Source: Akkermansiaceae bacterium UBA6138
GTDB lineage: Bacteria; Verrucomicrobiota; Verrucomicrobiia; Verrucomicrobiales; DEV007
Direction of reading: 5' to 3'
Length of the DNA: 18,477 nt
NCBI GenBank assembly: GCA_002422425.1
Contig: DIVG01000029.1
Coordinates: 91,980-110,456 of the forward strand
The notes beneath the pieces were generated by a model. That model searched no databases. It saw nothing but the letters and a program-made list of their open reading frames with translations, and was not told where the DNA came from. Position numbers and translations under genes: made by a program. Position 1 is the stretch's first letter; the number at the start of each line of letters is the position of its first letter. Shown here in pieces: positions 1-7,897 of this stretch.

Positions 1-1607
1 CCGTTCTCCACCTGATACTGCACCGAGAAGTCGAAAATCCGGTCATGGGCCGGCTCGAGGAGGATGCCTCCCTCGGTCAGGATTTTTTTCGTGAACGGTC
101 GCGCCGTGACGGCTGCGGCGTCGACGAGATCAATCCGCAGCATGCCCGAACCGGCCGTGGAAAAGGCACGCTTGAGGATGCCTTCGCGGTAGCCCAGTTT
201 TTTCAATTCCACGATCGCATCGTTAAGATCGCCGGTGTTCGCGCAGGGAAAGGACGGCCCCATCCACTGTCCGAGCGCCCGAACCTGACTGATTTTTGAA
301 AAAAGCTCACGGCTCCCGGCCGTCCACGCGGGGGGGAGGGTGCCCGCCGATCCGGGGCGGAGGTCGCGAAAAAGTTCCCCGAGTTCGGGGGCAATTGCCC
401 AGGGCCGGAGCCGATTGATCTTGCGATGAAGAATCAGCGCGTCGGGATCGGGTTTACCCGATGCCGCGACGGCTTCAAGTTCCGGGAGAGTGAGACCGCA
501 GCGCCGTAACTTTGCCAGATGCGCCTGCGAGGGGAGCTCGCGCAAGAGGAGGACGTCGTCTTTTCTCGCAAGAAAAGCAGCAACAAGCTCGAGATCCTGA
601 ACCACAGCGAGCGCCTTCCTGTCGGGATGATAGGGCCGCGGCCAAACCGCGGCGCGATGTTCCGCGTCGGGGTTGAAATAAAAGACGTTCGGAGTCCTCC
701 CTTTCGAACGTTCAAACAGGGCGAGTCGCCGGATGTAGTCCTCGTCGAAGCCGGCGGCGCGGCGGCCCTCTTCGTTGAATCCGGTGCGGTTGCCCTTAGC
801 CCTGCTCGGGGAGAGCGGGAAAGGGAGTCGCTTCTGGAGAGCCGACCAGTCGCTTTCCTTTTCCTCTTTCCATCGGCGGAACCAGCTCAACCCGTAGCCG
901 ACATGGGCGATCTCGTCTTCGTAGATACGGAGGAGGATGGAGGCGCTCTTCCCGTCCCCGGCCTCGCGAAGGAGTTGTCCGTAATGCAGGGCATAGTCAA
1001 GATTCGCCTGCTCAAAGGTGAGGCTGAGACGCGAGACGTAGTCGAGCGGGCTCTCCATACAGGAAACGGCTTCCCAGAAAAAACGGCTCAGCGGGTATTG
1101 GCCGAAATCGACCCCGCACTCGCGCATGCGGTTCACATACCAGCGCGTGTGGAGCTGTTCTTCGCGAAGAGTGTCGGCGAGACCTTCGCGAAAAGCGGCG
1201 GGAGCATCGGGAAATTTCAGGAGGGCCAGCGCCATCAACTCGGCCGCGAGCAGCTCGTGATTGGCGAAAAAATGGAGGAGGACTCCGCGATTTTCTTCGT
1301 TAACAAGGCCGGGACGCGTCGGCAGGGCGGGGCGTGCGGAAAAGTCGGACGCAAATTGCAGGTGCGTAGGCCTCCCGGGGAGAACATGTTCGAATGAGCC
1401 TGTCTCACGGTCCCCGGCGAGGCCTCTTGTCGGCTCGGTTGCAAGCGGGCGGCGGGCGAGACGGAGCTTCTCATCGAGATCGGTGGCAAAAAGAACGCGG
1501 CGGGCGAGGTCATTGATCGATTCGGGTCCCGCCGCCGCTTCCGTTTCCGAAAGCGCCTCCGGAAGAGAAGGTTCACCCCAAGTTAATCTGGCTCTTGACC
1601 GTTCCAT
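1..1607 (-). CDS. DUF455 ferritin-like / ATP-grasp-like fusion protein, C-terminus missing (partial)
   Basis: The reading frame is open from an ATG at 1607 to the window edge, giving 535 visible residues with no stop. The N-terminal half looks like the DUF455 family, a ferritin-like four-helix fold. Candidate metal ligands are E118 (NHELLAAELM), E149/E150/H153 (REEQLHTRW), E199 (FEQANLDY) and E232/H235 (EDEIAHVGYG). This is the usual E, EExxH, E, ExxH order of di-iron carboxylate proteins. From about residue 300 a second domain begins (FYFNPDAE). It continues with RLRPWAIAPEL, a SRELFSKI segment and a lysine/glycine-rich strand (ILKRAFSTAGSGMLR), which resembles ATP-grasp ligases of the carboxylate-amine type. 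The rest of that fold lies outside the window. DUF455 proteins have no settled function, and any di-iron oxidase or hydroxylase role is inference. The gene is divergent from the LptF/LptG-like gene. Fusion and domain order are read directly from the sequence; the ATP-grasp call is less certain than DUF455. Confidence 0.8.
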   Translation of the reverse strand, partial: MERSRARLTWGEPSLPEALSETEAAAGPESINDLARRVLFATDLDEKLRLARRPLATEPTRGLAGDRETGSFEHVLPGRPTHLQFASDFSARPALPTRPGLVNEENRGVLLHFFANHELLAAELMALALLKFPDAPAAFREGLADTLREEQLHTRWYVNRMRECGVDFGQYPLSRFFWEAVSCMESPLDYVSRLSLTFEQANLDYALHYGQLLREAGDGKSASILLRIYEDEIAHVGYGLSWFRRWKEEKESDWSALQKRLPFPLSPSRAKGNRTGFNEEGRRAAGFDEDYIRRLALFERSKGRTPNVFYFNPDAEHRAAVWPRPYHPDRKALAVVQDLELVAAFLARKDDVLLLRELPSQAHLAKLRRCGLTLPELEAVAASGKPDPDALILHRKINRLRPWAIAPELGELFRDLRPGSAGTLPPAWTAGSRELFSKISQVRALGQWMGPSFPCANTGDLNDAIVELKKLGYREGILKRAFSTAGSGMLRIDLVDAAAVTARPFTKKILTEGGILLEPAHDRIFDFSVQYQVEN

Positions 1608-1639
1608 CAGATATAGCGACCTTCGTCCCCTTCGGCTTC

Positions 1640-1670
1640 GCAAATAGTCAGGAGTCCCTGCACTATTTGC
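1640..1670. promoter_or_regulatory. Long hairpin / inverted repeat in divergent intergenic region
   Basis: The 9-bp arms GCAAATAGT (1640-1648) and ACTATTTGC (1662-1670) are perfect complements. Inside them CAGG (1649-1652) pairs with CCTG (1657-1660), leaving an AGTC tetraloop and one bulged C at 1661. The total is 13 base pairs. It lies 32 bp upstream of the DUF455-fusion ATG and 18 bp upstream of the permease ATG. No T-tract follows on either strand, so it does not look like an intrinsic terminator. It could be a dyad operator shared by both genes or a 5'-leader structure. The structure is seen in the sequence; the role is inference. Confidence 0.55.
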
Positions 1671-1688
1671 CACCGGCCACTATGGTTC

Positions 1689-3434
1689 ATGAGTGAGATG
1701 ATGACAAGCTCCCCCCTAACTCGATTTAGCCGGCGGCTCACCGGACAGGTGAAGGCGGGAGCTCTTCGTATCCTTAATCGTCGTGACAAGGGGGCTCTCT
1801 CGATCCGCTCTTTCATGGGGGCTCTCCTCATCTGGCTGGGCCTCATCTTCAGCGGCACTCTTTCCGACTATCTCGACGCCGGTCAGAGGCTCCTCGAAAA
1901 CCGGACCAAACCGGGACTGGACGAGCTTCCCTCGCTCATTCCCGTCGTCTTTCAGGGCTTCGGGGTTTTTCTCGCTCTCGTCTCCTTTATTGTCAGCCTC
2001 TGGATCAGAGAGAAGACCGAGCCCGAGCAGAGAAAGGGATTTGTCGTGATCGCCCTTTCCATCGCGGCCCTCGCCAGTCTTGCCGTCTGGCTCCCCGCCG
2101 ACATCATCGAGACGCAGGCGGCCATCTCGGGAAAAGCCCTTGCGGGGGAAACCCCGTCAATCCCGGCCTATTTCGGAAAGCTTTTTCTCATCTCTCTGCT
2201 GATTCTGAGCGTACCGGTCGCGGCACTGCTTTACTTCAGACTTGGCCTGATGGATCGCTACGTGGTTCATAATTTTCTGTCGCCGTTTTTATTTTGTCTC
2301 GTTTCCTTTATGGCGATCTGGCTGGTCGCTGACTTCACGGACAATGGCGGCTCGTTCTCGGGTCTCACTTTCGGTCAGGTTGTCACCTTTTACATCGTGC
2401 AGGTTCCTTTCGTCGTTCTCTTTGTGATGCCCATTGCCGTGTTGCTCTCGGGGCTTTTCTCCATGAGTAAAATGTCAAAATCGAACGAACTCATCAGCAT
2501 GATCGGATCGGGCCGCAGTATCAGCCGGATCCTCGTTCCCCTCATTGTCGTGGGGGTCTATACTTCTTTCATCGGGATTGCTTTCAAGTATGAGTGGGCT
2601 CCCGCCTCGGTCGGATACAAGGAGGCCATCCTCGAAACGGCCAAACGCGAAGCCTGGGGGAAAAGGCAGGGAAAGCGGATACGGGATGATATCTGGGCGA
2701 AGCGTGGCTGGATGCATGTGAACGAGCATGACAAACGCAGCTGGTTCGTCGGCCGGGTGCCTTTCGCCCTCAATGACGAAATGGGTGATGTCGTTGTGAT
2801 GCAACTCGACAATCGCGATCAGCCGAAGACAATTTACATTGCCAAGCGAGCCAAGTGGCTGTGGAACGCGAATCCTCCGGCCTGGGTTCTTTCCGGAGTG
2901 CGAGTCTACACCTACGGCAACGATCATATCCCCCGCATCGAGAGCACGGAAGAACTTCGGATCACTTCGTGGTCCGAGACGCCCTGGAAGGTGCTGAGTT
3001 CGTCACAAAATCCCGAGTATCTCGGTATTCCGGGACTTACCATGTATCTGAATGCGAACCGTGAGTTTGATGATTTCTCGCTCGCTGCGTTCCGGACAAA
3101 CTGGTGGTATGTCTTCGCCGAGCCAATGTCGTGCCTCTTTCTGCTGCTCGTCGCTGCACCGCTCGGGATTGTCTACTCGCGGCGCGGGGCGATGGGGGGC
3201 GTGACCGGAGCTATTGTGATTTTTGCCCTGATGTATGTGATGCGCGGCACCTTCCTTGCGCTGGGGCACAGTGATCGGCTCTCGCCTTTCGTTGCGGCGT
3301 GGTTGACCAACATTCTTGTCGGCATTACCGGTCTTGTTCTCCTTTGGCTGAAAGCCCGCAACCGCGAGGTCCCGAAGCTGAAGACCCTGCTTCGCACTCT
3401 CATCCGACGACCGCAACCCGGAGTCGCTTCCTGA
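1689..3434 (+). CDS. LptF/LptG (YjgP/YjgQ) family permease with four-helix N-terminal extension
   Basis: This 581-residue protein has an LptF/LptG permease core from about residue 187. The core opens with the typical first segment (GLMDRYVVHNFLSPF, then a hydrophobic helix). A second helix follows, then a cytoplasmic-loop-like stretch (MSKMSKSNELISMIGSGRS), a large soluble beta-rich region (about residues 310-450) and three C-terminal helices. In known LPS systems this family forms the inner-membrane transporter with the LptB ATPase and passes lipopolysaccharide to LptC/LptA. The first ~185 residues are extra: four hydrophobic segments at about 41-58, 84-106, 117-136 and 164-183, plus a basic N-terminus. 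Family members are commonly about 360-400 residues. No clear Shine-Dalgarno precedes the ATG at 1689, and ATGs at 1698 and 1701 are alternative starts. The gene heads a co-directional cluster with a DUF4199 and a LAB_N protein. Whether it acts as LptF, LptG or both cannot be told. Confidence 0.88.
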   Translation: MSEMMTSSPLTRFSRRLTGQVKAGALRILNRRDKGALSIRSFMGALLIWLGLIFSGTLSDYLDAGQRLLENRTKPGLDELPSLIPVVFQGFGVFLALVSFIVSLWIREKTEPEQRKGFVVIALSIAALASLAVWLPADIIETQAAISGKALAGETPSIPAYFGKLFLISLLILSVPVAALLYFRLGLMDRYVVHNFLSPFLFCLVSFMAIWLVADFTDNGGSFSGLTFGQVVTFYIVQVPFVVLFVMPIAVLLSGLFSMSKMSKSNELISMIGSGRSISRILVPLIVVGVYTSFIGIAFKYEWAPASVGYKEAILETAKREAWGKRQGKRIRDDIWAKRGWMHVNEHDKRSWFVGRVPFALNDEMGDVVVMQLDNRDQPKTIYIAKRAKWLWNANPPAWVLSGVRVYTYGNDHIPRIESTEELRITSWSETPWKVLSSSQNPEYLGIPGLTMYLNANREFDDFSLAAFRTNWWYVFAEPMSCLFLLLVAAPLGIVYSRRGAMGGVTGAIVIFALMYVMRGTFLALGHSDRLSPFVAAWLTNILVGITGLVLLWLKARNREVPKLKTLLRTLIRRPQPGVAS

Positions 3435-3454
3435 GCGACGCACTTTTACACCCG

Positions 3455-4123
3455 ATGGCCATTATTCAAGACTGGAAGATACGCTCGACCCACGCCCGGT
3501 GCGAGGTTTCGGGCGAGCCCTTTCTCGACGGCGATCAGTTTTACACCTGTATTTTTGACGAACCGGCCTCGGACGGATTCCTTCGTCGCGACTATTCAAC
3601 GACTGCCTGGAAAAAGGTCCGCAAAAAGCTCGATCCGCCTCCGTTTTCCTTCTGGAAATCGACCTACAAAGCGCCGGTGCGGGCGACTGAGGACCATCGC
3701 ACCGCCGATACGTCGGTTGAGGGAATGTTGCGCCGCTTCATTGACGAGGATGACCCGCGCACCGAAAAGGCGCGGTATATCCTTGCGCTGATGCTTGAAC
3801 GAAAGAAAACGCTGATTCCCACCGATGTGAAGGAGACCGGGACCCGGACGCTTCTCTTTTATGAGCACGCCGACAACGGCGATGTCTTCATCGTGACAGA
3901 TCCGGGGTTGAGGCTCGCCGAAATAGAGTCGGTTCAGCGGGAAGTCGTCGATCTACTTTCGGAGGAGGATCGTCGAGTCTCAGAGGAATCAGAGCCGGTC
4001 CCTGAAATGGCCGATAGCGATGCCAATGATCACAAAATGGGGCCCGAGGACGATGCTGAGGCAGCCGCCGGGCCCGAAGAGATGCCGGAAGGCGCCCGGC
4101 CCGGCAACACAAAGGTGAAGTGA
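3455..4123 (+). CDS. Conserved hypothetical protein with acidic C-terminal tail
   Basis: The predicted protein has 222 residues from the ATG at 3455. The frame is open further upstream into the permease gene, but the 3455 start leaves a 20-bp gap and gives the sensible N-terminus MAIIQDWKIRSTHARCEVSG. The motif CEVSGEPFLDGDQFYTCIF (Cys16 to Cys32 region) resembles uncharacterised Planctomycetes/Verrucomicrobia proteins as I recall them. The middle is charged and predicted soluble (DFxxDxxxWKKVRKK-like content, then a helical RYILALMLERKK). The last ~50 residues are strongly acidic and low in complexity (SEEDRR, EESEPVPEM, PEDDAEAAAGPEE). There is no signal peptide or membrane segment, so it is probably cytoplasmic. 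Its position between the permease and DUF4199 genes suggests co-transcription, but nothing in the sequence indicates its activity. I do not recognise a named domain. Confidence 0.8.
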   Translation: MAIIQDWKIRSTHARCEVSGEPFLDGDQFYTCIFDEPASDGFLRRDYSTTAWKKVRKKLDPPPFSFWKSTYKAPVRATEDHRTADTSVEGMLRRFIDEDDPRTEKARYILALMLERKKTLIPTDVKETGTRTLLFYEHADNGDVFIVTDPGLRLAEIESVQREVVDLLSEEDRRVSEESEPVPEMADSDANDHKMGPEDDAEAAAGPEEMPEGARPGNTKVK

Positions 4124-4172
4124 TCGGACTTGCGGGAGGGATGCCTCTGGCGTAGCGAAGGGGCCATTACGT

Positions 4173-4676
4173 ATGAAACCGCAGGAGTGGAAGTGGGGAT
4201 TGATCCTTGGTCTGGTAAACATCGGCTGGCTTGTCGTCTCATGGCTGGCGGGATGGCACGGTGGGCGCGTCGGACTTTTCCAGATGGCGGTTGTTCTCGG
4301 CTTTTTCTTTAGTTTTGCAGGTTTTGTCTTTGCCTTTCGTGAAATCACCCTCGCCGAGCCCGAGATTACTTTTTCCGAGGGGATTCGCTCAGGTGCTCTC
4401 ATGGCTGCGGTTTCGGGATTTTTTACGGCCTTGGGATGGGGGCTTTATCTCGGATGGGTGAATCCGCTCATGCCTGCCCACCTCATCTCGGAGATTAGGG
4501 AGTATTACCTCAATGCCGGTATCGCGCCTGATCAGGTTGATGTGATTACCGCCGGGGCGGAGAAATCTTTCGGGGTGACCGCTTACATGATCAAAGGTGG
4601 TGCAGGCGCTTTCGTCACGGGAACTCTCTTCAGTGCGATCTTGATGGGATGGAACAAGTGGCAACAGCAGCGATGA
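4173..4676 (+). CDS. DUF4199 family membrane protein
   Basis: The 167-residue protein has four hydrophobic segments, at about residues 8-28, 34-55, 73-97 and 140-160. The pattern fits DUF4199: a short first loop, an FREITLAEPEITFSEGIRSG-type loop, and a hydrophilic stretch before the last helix (EIREYYLNAGIAPDQVDVI). Function in this family is unknown; it is an integral inner-membrane protein. The sequence AAGGGG lies about 10 bases before the ATG at 4173 and is a plausible ribosome binding site. The stop overlaps the next gene's start (ATGA at 4673-4676), indicating translational coupling. Neighbours (LptF/LptG permease upstream, LAB_N protein downstream) suggest an envelope role, which is inference. 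Confidence 0.8.
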   Translation: MKPQEWKWGLILGLVNIGWLVVSWLAGWHGGRVGLFQMAVVLGFFFSFAGFVFAFREITLAEPEITFSEGIRSGALMAAVSGFFTALGWGLYLGWVNPLMPAHLISEIREYYLNAGIAPDQVDVITAGAEKSFGVTAYMIKGGAGAFVTGTLFSAILMGWNKWQQQR

Positions 4677-5257
4677 AGGGAATTCGGAAAAGAATGTGGC
4701 TCACGGCGGGCCTGTCTCTCCTTATTCCCGCAGTGGCATGGTGGATTCTGATCGCGCTCGGTTATGTGAGTTCACCGGGGAAACCGGTTGGCCCGCCCTT
4801 CAATTTCTCTGATCGTATCGTCACGATCAAGGTCGCAAAAGGTGACGACGGACAGCTGCGCGCTACCTTCGACGGCCGGGACGGGGGGGGGATCGGACTC
4901 ACGGGGGATGAATTTTTTACCGAGATTCAGAACCGCCATAAAAACCTGCCGTGGATCTACGGTCTTCTCGACGTCACCTCCCTGACCGGTGTTGTCTGGG
5001 TCATCTTCGGTCTTGCGGGGCAGGGGATCTTCACCGCCCGCATGATTGTCCAGTGGCAGGCGAGCGAGAAGGCACGGGCTTCGATCGTGCCACCCGCTTT
5101 CTGGTGGCTCAGTCTGCTCGGGGCTTCAATGCTGATGGTCTACTTTATCTGGCGTAAAGAGCTCGTCGGATTCATCGGCCAAAGCACCGGTTGGATTATC
5201 TACATCCGGAACCTCTGGTTCATTTACGGCGCCTCGAATGAGACGCCGGATGAGTGA
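4673..5257 (+). CDS. LAB_N (lipid A biosynthesis N-terminal) domain membrane protein
   Basis: The 194-residue protein has an N-terminal transmembrane helix (about 8-28) and a short polar segment (about 35-85, INVTIKVAKGDD-like, beta-rich). The C-terminal part has three more helices. It matches the LAB_N domain: GQGIFTARMIVQWQASEKA, VPPAFWWLSLLGASML, VYFIWRKE and GWIIYIRNLW are the hallmark blocks. LAB_N is found at the N-terminus of some lipid A biosynthesis and glycosyltransferase proteins and as stand-alone small membrane proteins. The stand-alone function is unclear. The start at 4673 is chosen because it gives the 4-bp ATGA overlap with the DUF4199 gene. An in-frame ATG at 4649 lies inside that gene and is less likely. 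This is the last gene of the plus-strand cluster and is convergent with the DUF1080 gene, 30 bp apart with no convincing terminator between them. Confidence 0.87.
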   Translation: MKGIRKRMWLTAGLSLLIPAVAWWILIALGYVSSPGKPVGPPFNFSDRIVTIKVAKGDDGQLRATFDGRDGGGIGLTGDEFFTEIQNRHKNLPWIYGLLDVTSLTGVVWVIFGLAGQGIFTARMIVQWQASEKARASIVPPAFWWLSLLGASMLMVYFIWRKELVGFIGQSTGWIIYIRNLWFIYGASNETPDE

Positions 5258-5287
5258 TTTTTCGGGGAGAACTACTCCGGGCTGCCG

Positions 5288-6757
5288 TCAGTAGGGAAGC
5301 TCGCGAAGGTAGATATTTTTAAAGGTTAGCTCGTTGCCGTGGTGCTGCAACTCGATCTGGTCGGCCCGCACGAGAGGGAGGATGCCGCTCTGGTCCCAGT
5401 AGTTCTCCAGTTCCGTGCGATCGACAACGAGCTTCCCGTTGAGCCAGATGCTGACGCGTTTGCCCACCATGCGGATGAGAAAGCGGTTCCACTCCCCGAT
5501 AGGTTTGTCGGCAAGGGCGAGAGGCTGATTGCGGGTGCGCCTGTTGTTCCAGAGACCGCCCGAACCGAGGTTGCGTCCGGTGGCGTAGGCGGTAACCCAT
5601 TCCTGCGGCGTCGCGGGTTTGCGCAGGGTCCCGTCTTTCTCTTTGATGGTCGCATCCCAGGGATCCCAGATCTGGATCTGAGGGGTGCCGCGCAGGTAGA
5701 TGCCGCTGTCGGCACCGGCCGGGATCTTCCAGTCACAGTAGAGTTCAAAGTCGCCGTAGTCCTTTGCCGTGCAGAGACTTGCGCCTTTTCCGTCGTAGGT
5801 TAGGACGCCTTCTCTGACGCTCCAGTGGGCGTTCATGACCTCGTCGGCCTTCGCCTGTGCGGAAGCGAGGGCGTCACCGGTGAGGGCACGGCGTTCGACC
5901 GCATTGTTATGAGCAAGACCTTTCCAGCCGGAGAGATCTTTCCCATTGAAAAGGGCCGTAAAACCGACCGGCGGGGTGTTATCGACGGCATCAACTCCGC
6001 CGAGCGGATCGGAAGGAGTGAACTCGGCGACTTTGAGGTTGCGGAACTCCATCGGGTCACTGTGGCCGGCGAGAGCAATGCGACCAGTGCGGTTTCGGCG
6101 CCCGTTAAAACCCGGTTCGAGCGGCGCATGATCTTCGAGAAAGGCGTCGACAATGAGCGCACCATTCAGGATGACCATGATATGATCCTCGATCGCGACG
6201 ATCGTCTGGGTGTTCCATTCTCCAACCGGCTTGAGATAACCGGTCTTCGCCGGGATATGGGCGTAGACGGATCCGTGAACCTGCCAGGGTTTCAGCCAGG
6301 AAAGTTTGCGGGGCTTGCCGTCAATGACTCCCTCGGCGTTGTAGGCGGCACCATCGTTGTCGAGGATCTGGATCTCAAGACCGTCCTGTGCGGCGCGACC
6401 TCCTGAAGGCACGCGGATGCCGATGCCGTTGTTTGCACTTTCCTGCATCTTGAACTCAAAGGTGAAAGCGAAGTCCGAATAGTCTCTCTCGGTCTCCAGA
6501 TTTTTGCCGCCCGGCTTGCAGACGAGAACTCCATCCCGCACGACGTAGCCCTCGGTGTCGCCTGTCCAACCGCTTGTGTCCCTGCCGTTGAAGAGATCTC
6601 GCCAGGCGGCGGATTCAAGCATTGCAAGAGGCCGTTTTGCCGCTTCGCGATTGGGATCGGGCTTTGCGGCCGCCTCCTGAGCAGTAGCCGGCCATGCCGG
6701 GATGAGTGCGAGCAGGCCGAGGGCCATGGCATAGGAATGAATAAAGCGATTCGTCAT
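5288..6757 (-). CDS. Secreted protein with two DUF1080 (3-keto-disaccharide hydrolase-like) domains
   Basis: The protein is 489 residues from the ATG at 6757. It starts with a signal peptide (MTNRFIHSYAMALGLLALIP, cleavage likely after ATA near residue 26), so it is exported. Two DUF1080/laminin-G-like beta-sandwich domains follow, at about 52-246 and 265-489. Each opens with the family signature (DLFNGRDTSGW and ALFNGKDLSGW) and has the SGI(Y/R) strand (NNGIGIRVPSGG; DSGIYLRGTPQIQIWDP), an EWN block and a closing strand (MEFRNLKVAEF; LTFKNIYLREL). DUF1080 is annotated as 3-keto-disaccharide hydrolase from work on keto-glycoside catabolism, and the exact substrate here is unknown. A GTG at 6826 is in frame and overlaps the upstream stop as GTGA. 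It would add 23 basic residues before the signal peptide, so 6757 is preferred. The gene sits at the 3' end of the minus-strand run. Confidence 0.88.
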   Translation of the reverse strand: MTNRFIHSYAMALGLLALIPAWPATAQEAAAKPDPNREAAKRPLAMLESAAWRDLFNGRDTSGWTGDTEGYVVRDGVLVCKPGGKNLETERDYSDFAFTFEFKMQESANNGIGIRVPSGGRAAQDGLEIQILDNDGAAYNAEGVIDGKPRKLSWLKPWQVHGSVYAHIPAKTGYLKPVGEWNTQTIVAIEDHIMVILNGALIVDAFLEDHAPLEPGFNGRRNRTGRIALAGHSDPMEFRNLKVAEFTPSDPLGGVDAVDNTPPVGFTALFNGKDLSGWKGLAHNNAVERRALTGDALASAQAKADEVMNAHWSVREGVLTYDGKGASLCTAKDYGDFELYCDWKIPAGADSGIYLRGTPQIQIWDPWDATIKEKDGTLRKPATPQEWVTAYATGRNLGSGGLWNNRRTRNQPLALADKPIGEWNRFLIRMVGKRVSIWLNGKLVVDRTELENYWDQSGILPLVRADQIELQHHGNELTFKNIYLRELPY

Positions 6758-6822
6758 GGCCGGATGAGAACACGTCCGGCCCCGCCTCACAATAACGTGG
6801 TTGCGCTGAACTCGCGTTCTCT

Positions 6823-7857
6823 TCACCCGAGGGGATCAGTGTGCTCTTCGAGAATTTCGTCGCTTCGCAGGATATGGGCCGCAGCCCGTTGCGGATTTGG
6901 GGTCGTTGCGATATGAAAAAGGGCGTCCCCCTCGTCGGCATGACCTTCACGGGTGATGCCGATAACGATCCCTTCGAATTCGCTGTGAATGACGGTTTCA
7001 TGCCGACCGAAGGGATCGGCGATGAGTCCCAGTTTCGTCCCGGGAACAATGGCCTTACCGAGATCGATCAGAGGAATGACAAGCCCCCCCTGATGAGCGC
7101 GGACCCAGGTGGTGTTATTTGAAAAGACCGTGCGTGTGGCCGGTTCAGTCTCCTTGCGCTGCTTCGGCAGCATCCCGAGGTGGCGCATCACCGAATAAAC
7201 CCCGCGGAGACCGTAGCGCACCGCGTCGGACGAAATCCGCAACGCCTCGCCGCCTTCGAAAAGCAAGGAGGGGATGCCGAGATTTCTCAAATGGTGGCGA
7301 AGCGAGCCTTCGCGCAGGCCCGTCTCGATGACAACGGGGGGCTTGAAGGCCATCGCCATTTCCGCCGCGACCGTGTCGCCCGGAGAGATGCGAATCTGCG
7401 GGAGGTTCGGGCGGCCTACCGCGCCCCCGTGAAAATCGATTGAATGGGTGCACTTTGTCACCACCTCCTGAACGAAAGTATTCGCAAGGCGTGACCCGAG
7501 GGATCCCGTGGAAGATCCCGGGAAAAGCCGGTTGAGATCACGCCGGTCCGGCAGATAGCGCCCCCGGTTGAGAAAGGAGGGCATGCATACCACGGGAACG
7601 ATAAGAAGCGTCCCTGAGAGCCCCTGCAAATTTTTTGCCTGGAGAAGACGACGCAGGATTTCAACCCCGATCAGTTCGTCTCCATGAATGCCCGCAGTGA
7701 GAAGCAAGGCAGGCCCGGGCTTGCGCCCGCAACGCACATGCACACTCATCGTAACGGGCAAATATCCCGTCAGTGAACCAACGGGGAGGTCAATCACGCC
7801 CGACTCGCCGGGGAGAAAGGTAACGGTGCCGATCGTCAGTGGAGTGAAGTCGTTCAT
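6823..7857 (-). CDS. Succinylglutamate desuccinylase/aspartoacylase (AstE/AspA) family zinc deacylase
   Basis: The protein is 344 residues from the ATG at 7857 (MNDFTPLTIG). Zinc-carboxypeptidase-fold motifs of the AstE/AspA family are present: HGDE (H58, E61 as ligands) in TAGIHGDELIGVEIL, DLNRLFPG at about 107-114 for substrate binding, and the third ligand in SIDFHGG (H143). A C-terminal beta-barrel-like part (IVPGTKLGLIADPFG) completes the family pattern. Such enzymes hydrolyse N-acyl or peptide-like amide bonds on amino acids; the substrate here is unknown. The frame is open upstream to an ATG at 7959, but that would overlap rimK by about 60 bp with a lysine-rich tail unlike family members. 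ATG 7872 is another option. This gene type commonly sits beside RimK and the retropepsin-like protease, which is the arrangement here. That suggests it acts on glutamylated or similar peptides, which is inference. Confidence 0.87.
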   Translation of the reverse strand: MNDFTPLTIGTVTFLPGESGVIDLPVGSLTGYLPVTMSVHVRCGRKPGPALLLTAGIHGDELIGVEILRRLLQAKNLQGLSGTLLIVPVVCMPSFLNRGRYLPDRRDLNRLFPGSSTGSLGSRLANTFVQEVVTKCTHSIDFHGGAVGRPNLPQIRISPGDTVAAEMAMAFKPPVVIETGLREGSLRHHLRNLGIPSLLFEGGEALRISSDAVRYGLRGVYSVMRHLGMLPKQRKETEPATRTVFSNNTTWVRAHQGGLVIPLIDLGKAIVPGTKLGLIADPFGRHETVIHSEFEGIVIGITREGHADEGDALFHIATTPNPQRAAAHILRSDEILEEHTDPLG

Positions 7858-7897
7858 CTCGCCGGGAACCATGAAATGGAGCGGGAAGGTTCCGTTT

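Noticed and set aside
519..1397. 292-codon plus-strand open frame
   Set aside because: It is antisense to the DUF455/ATP-grasp-like fusion, which has conserved metal-ligand motifs. The plus-strand product has no family features.
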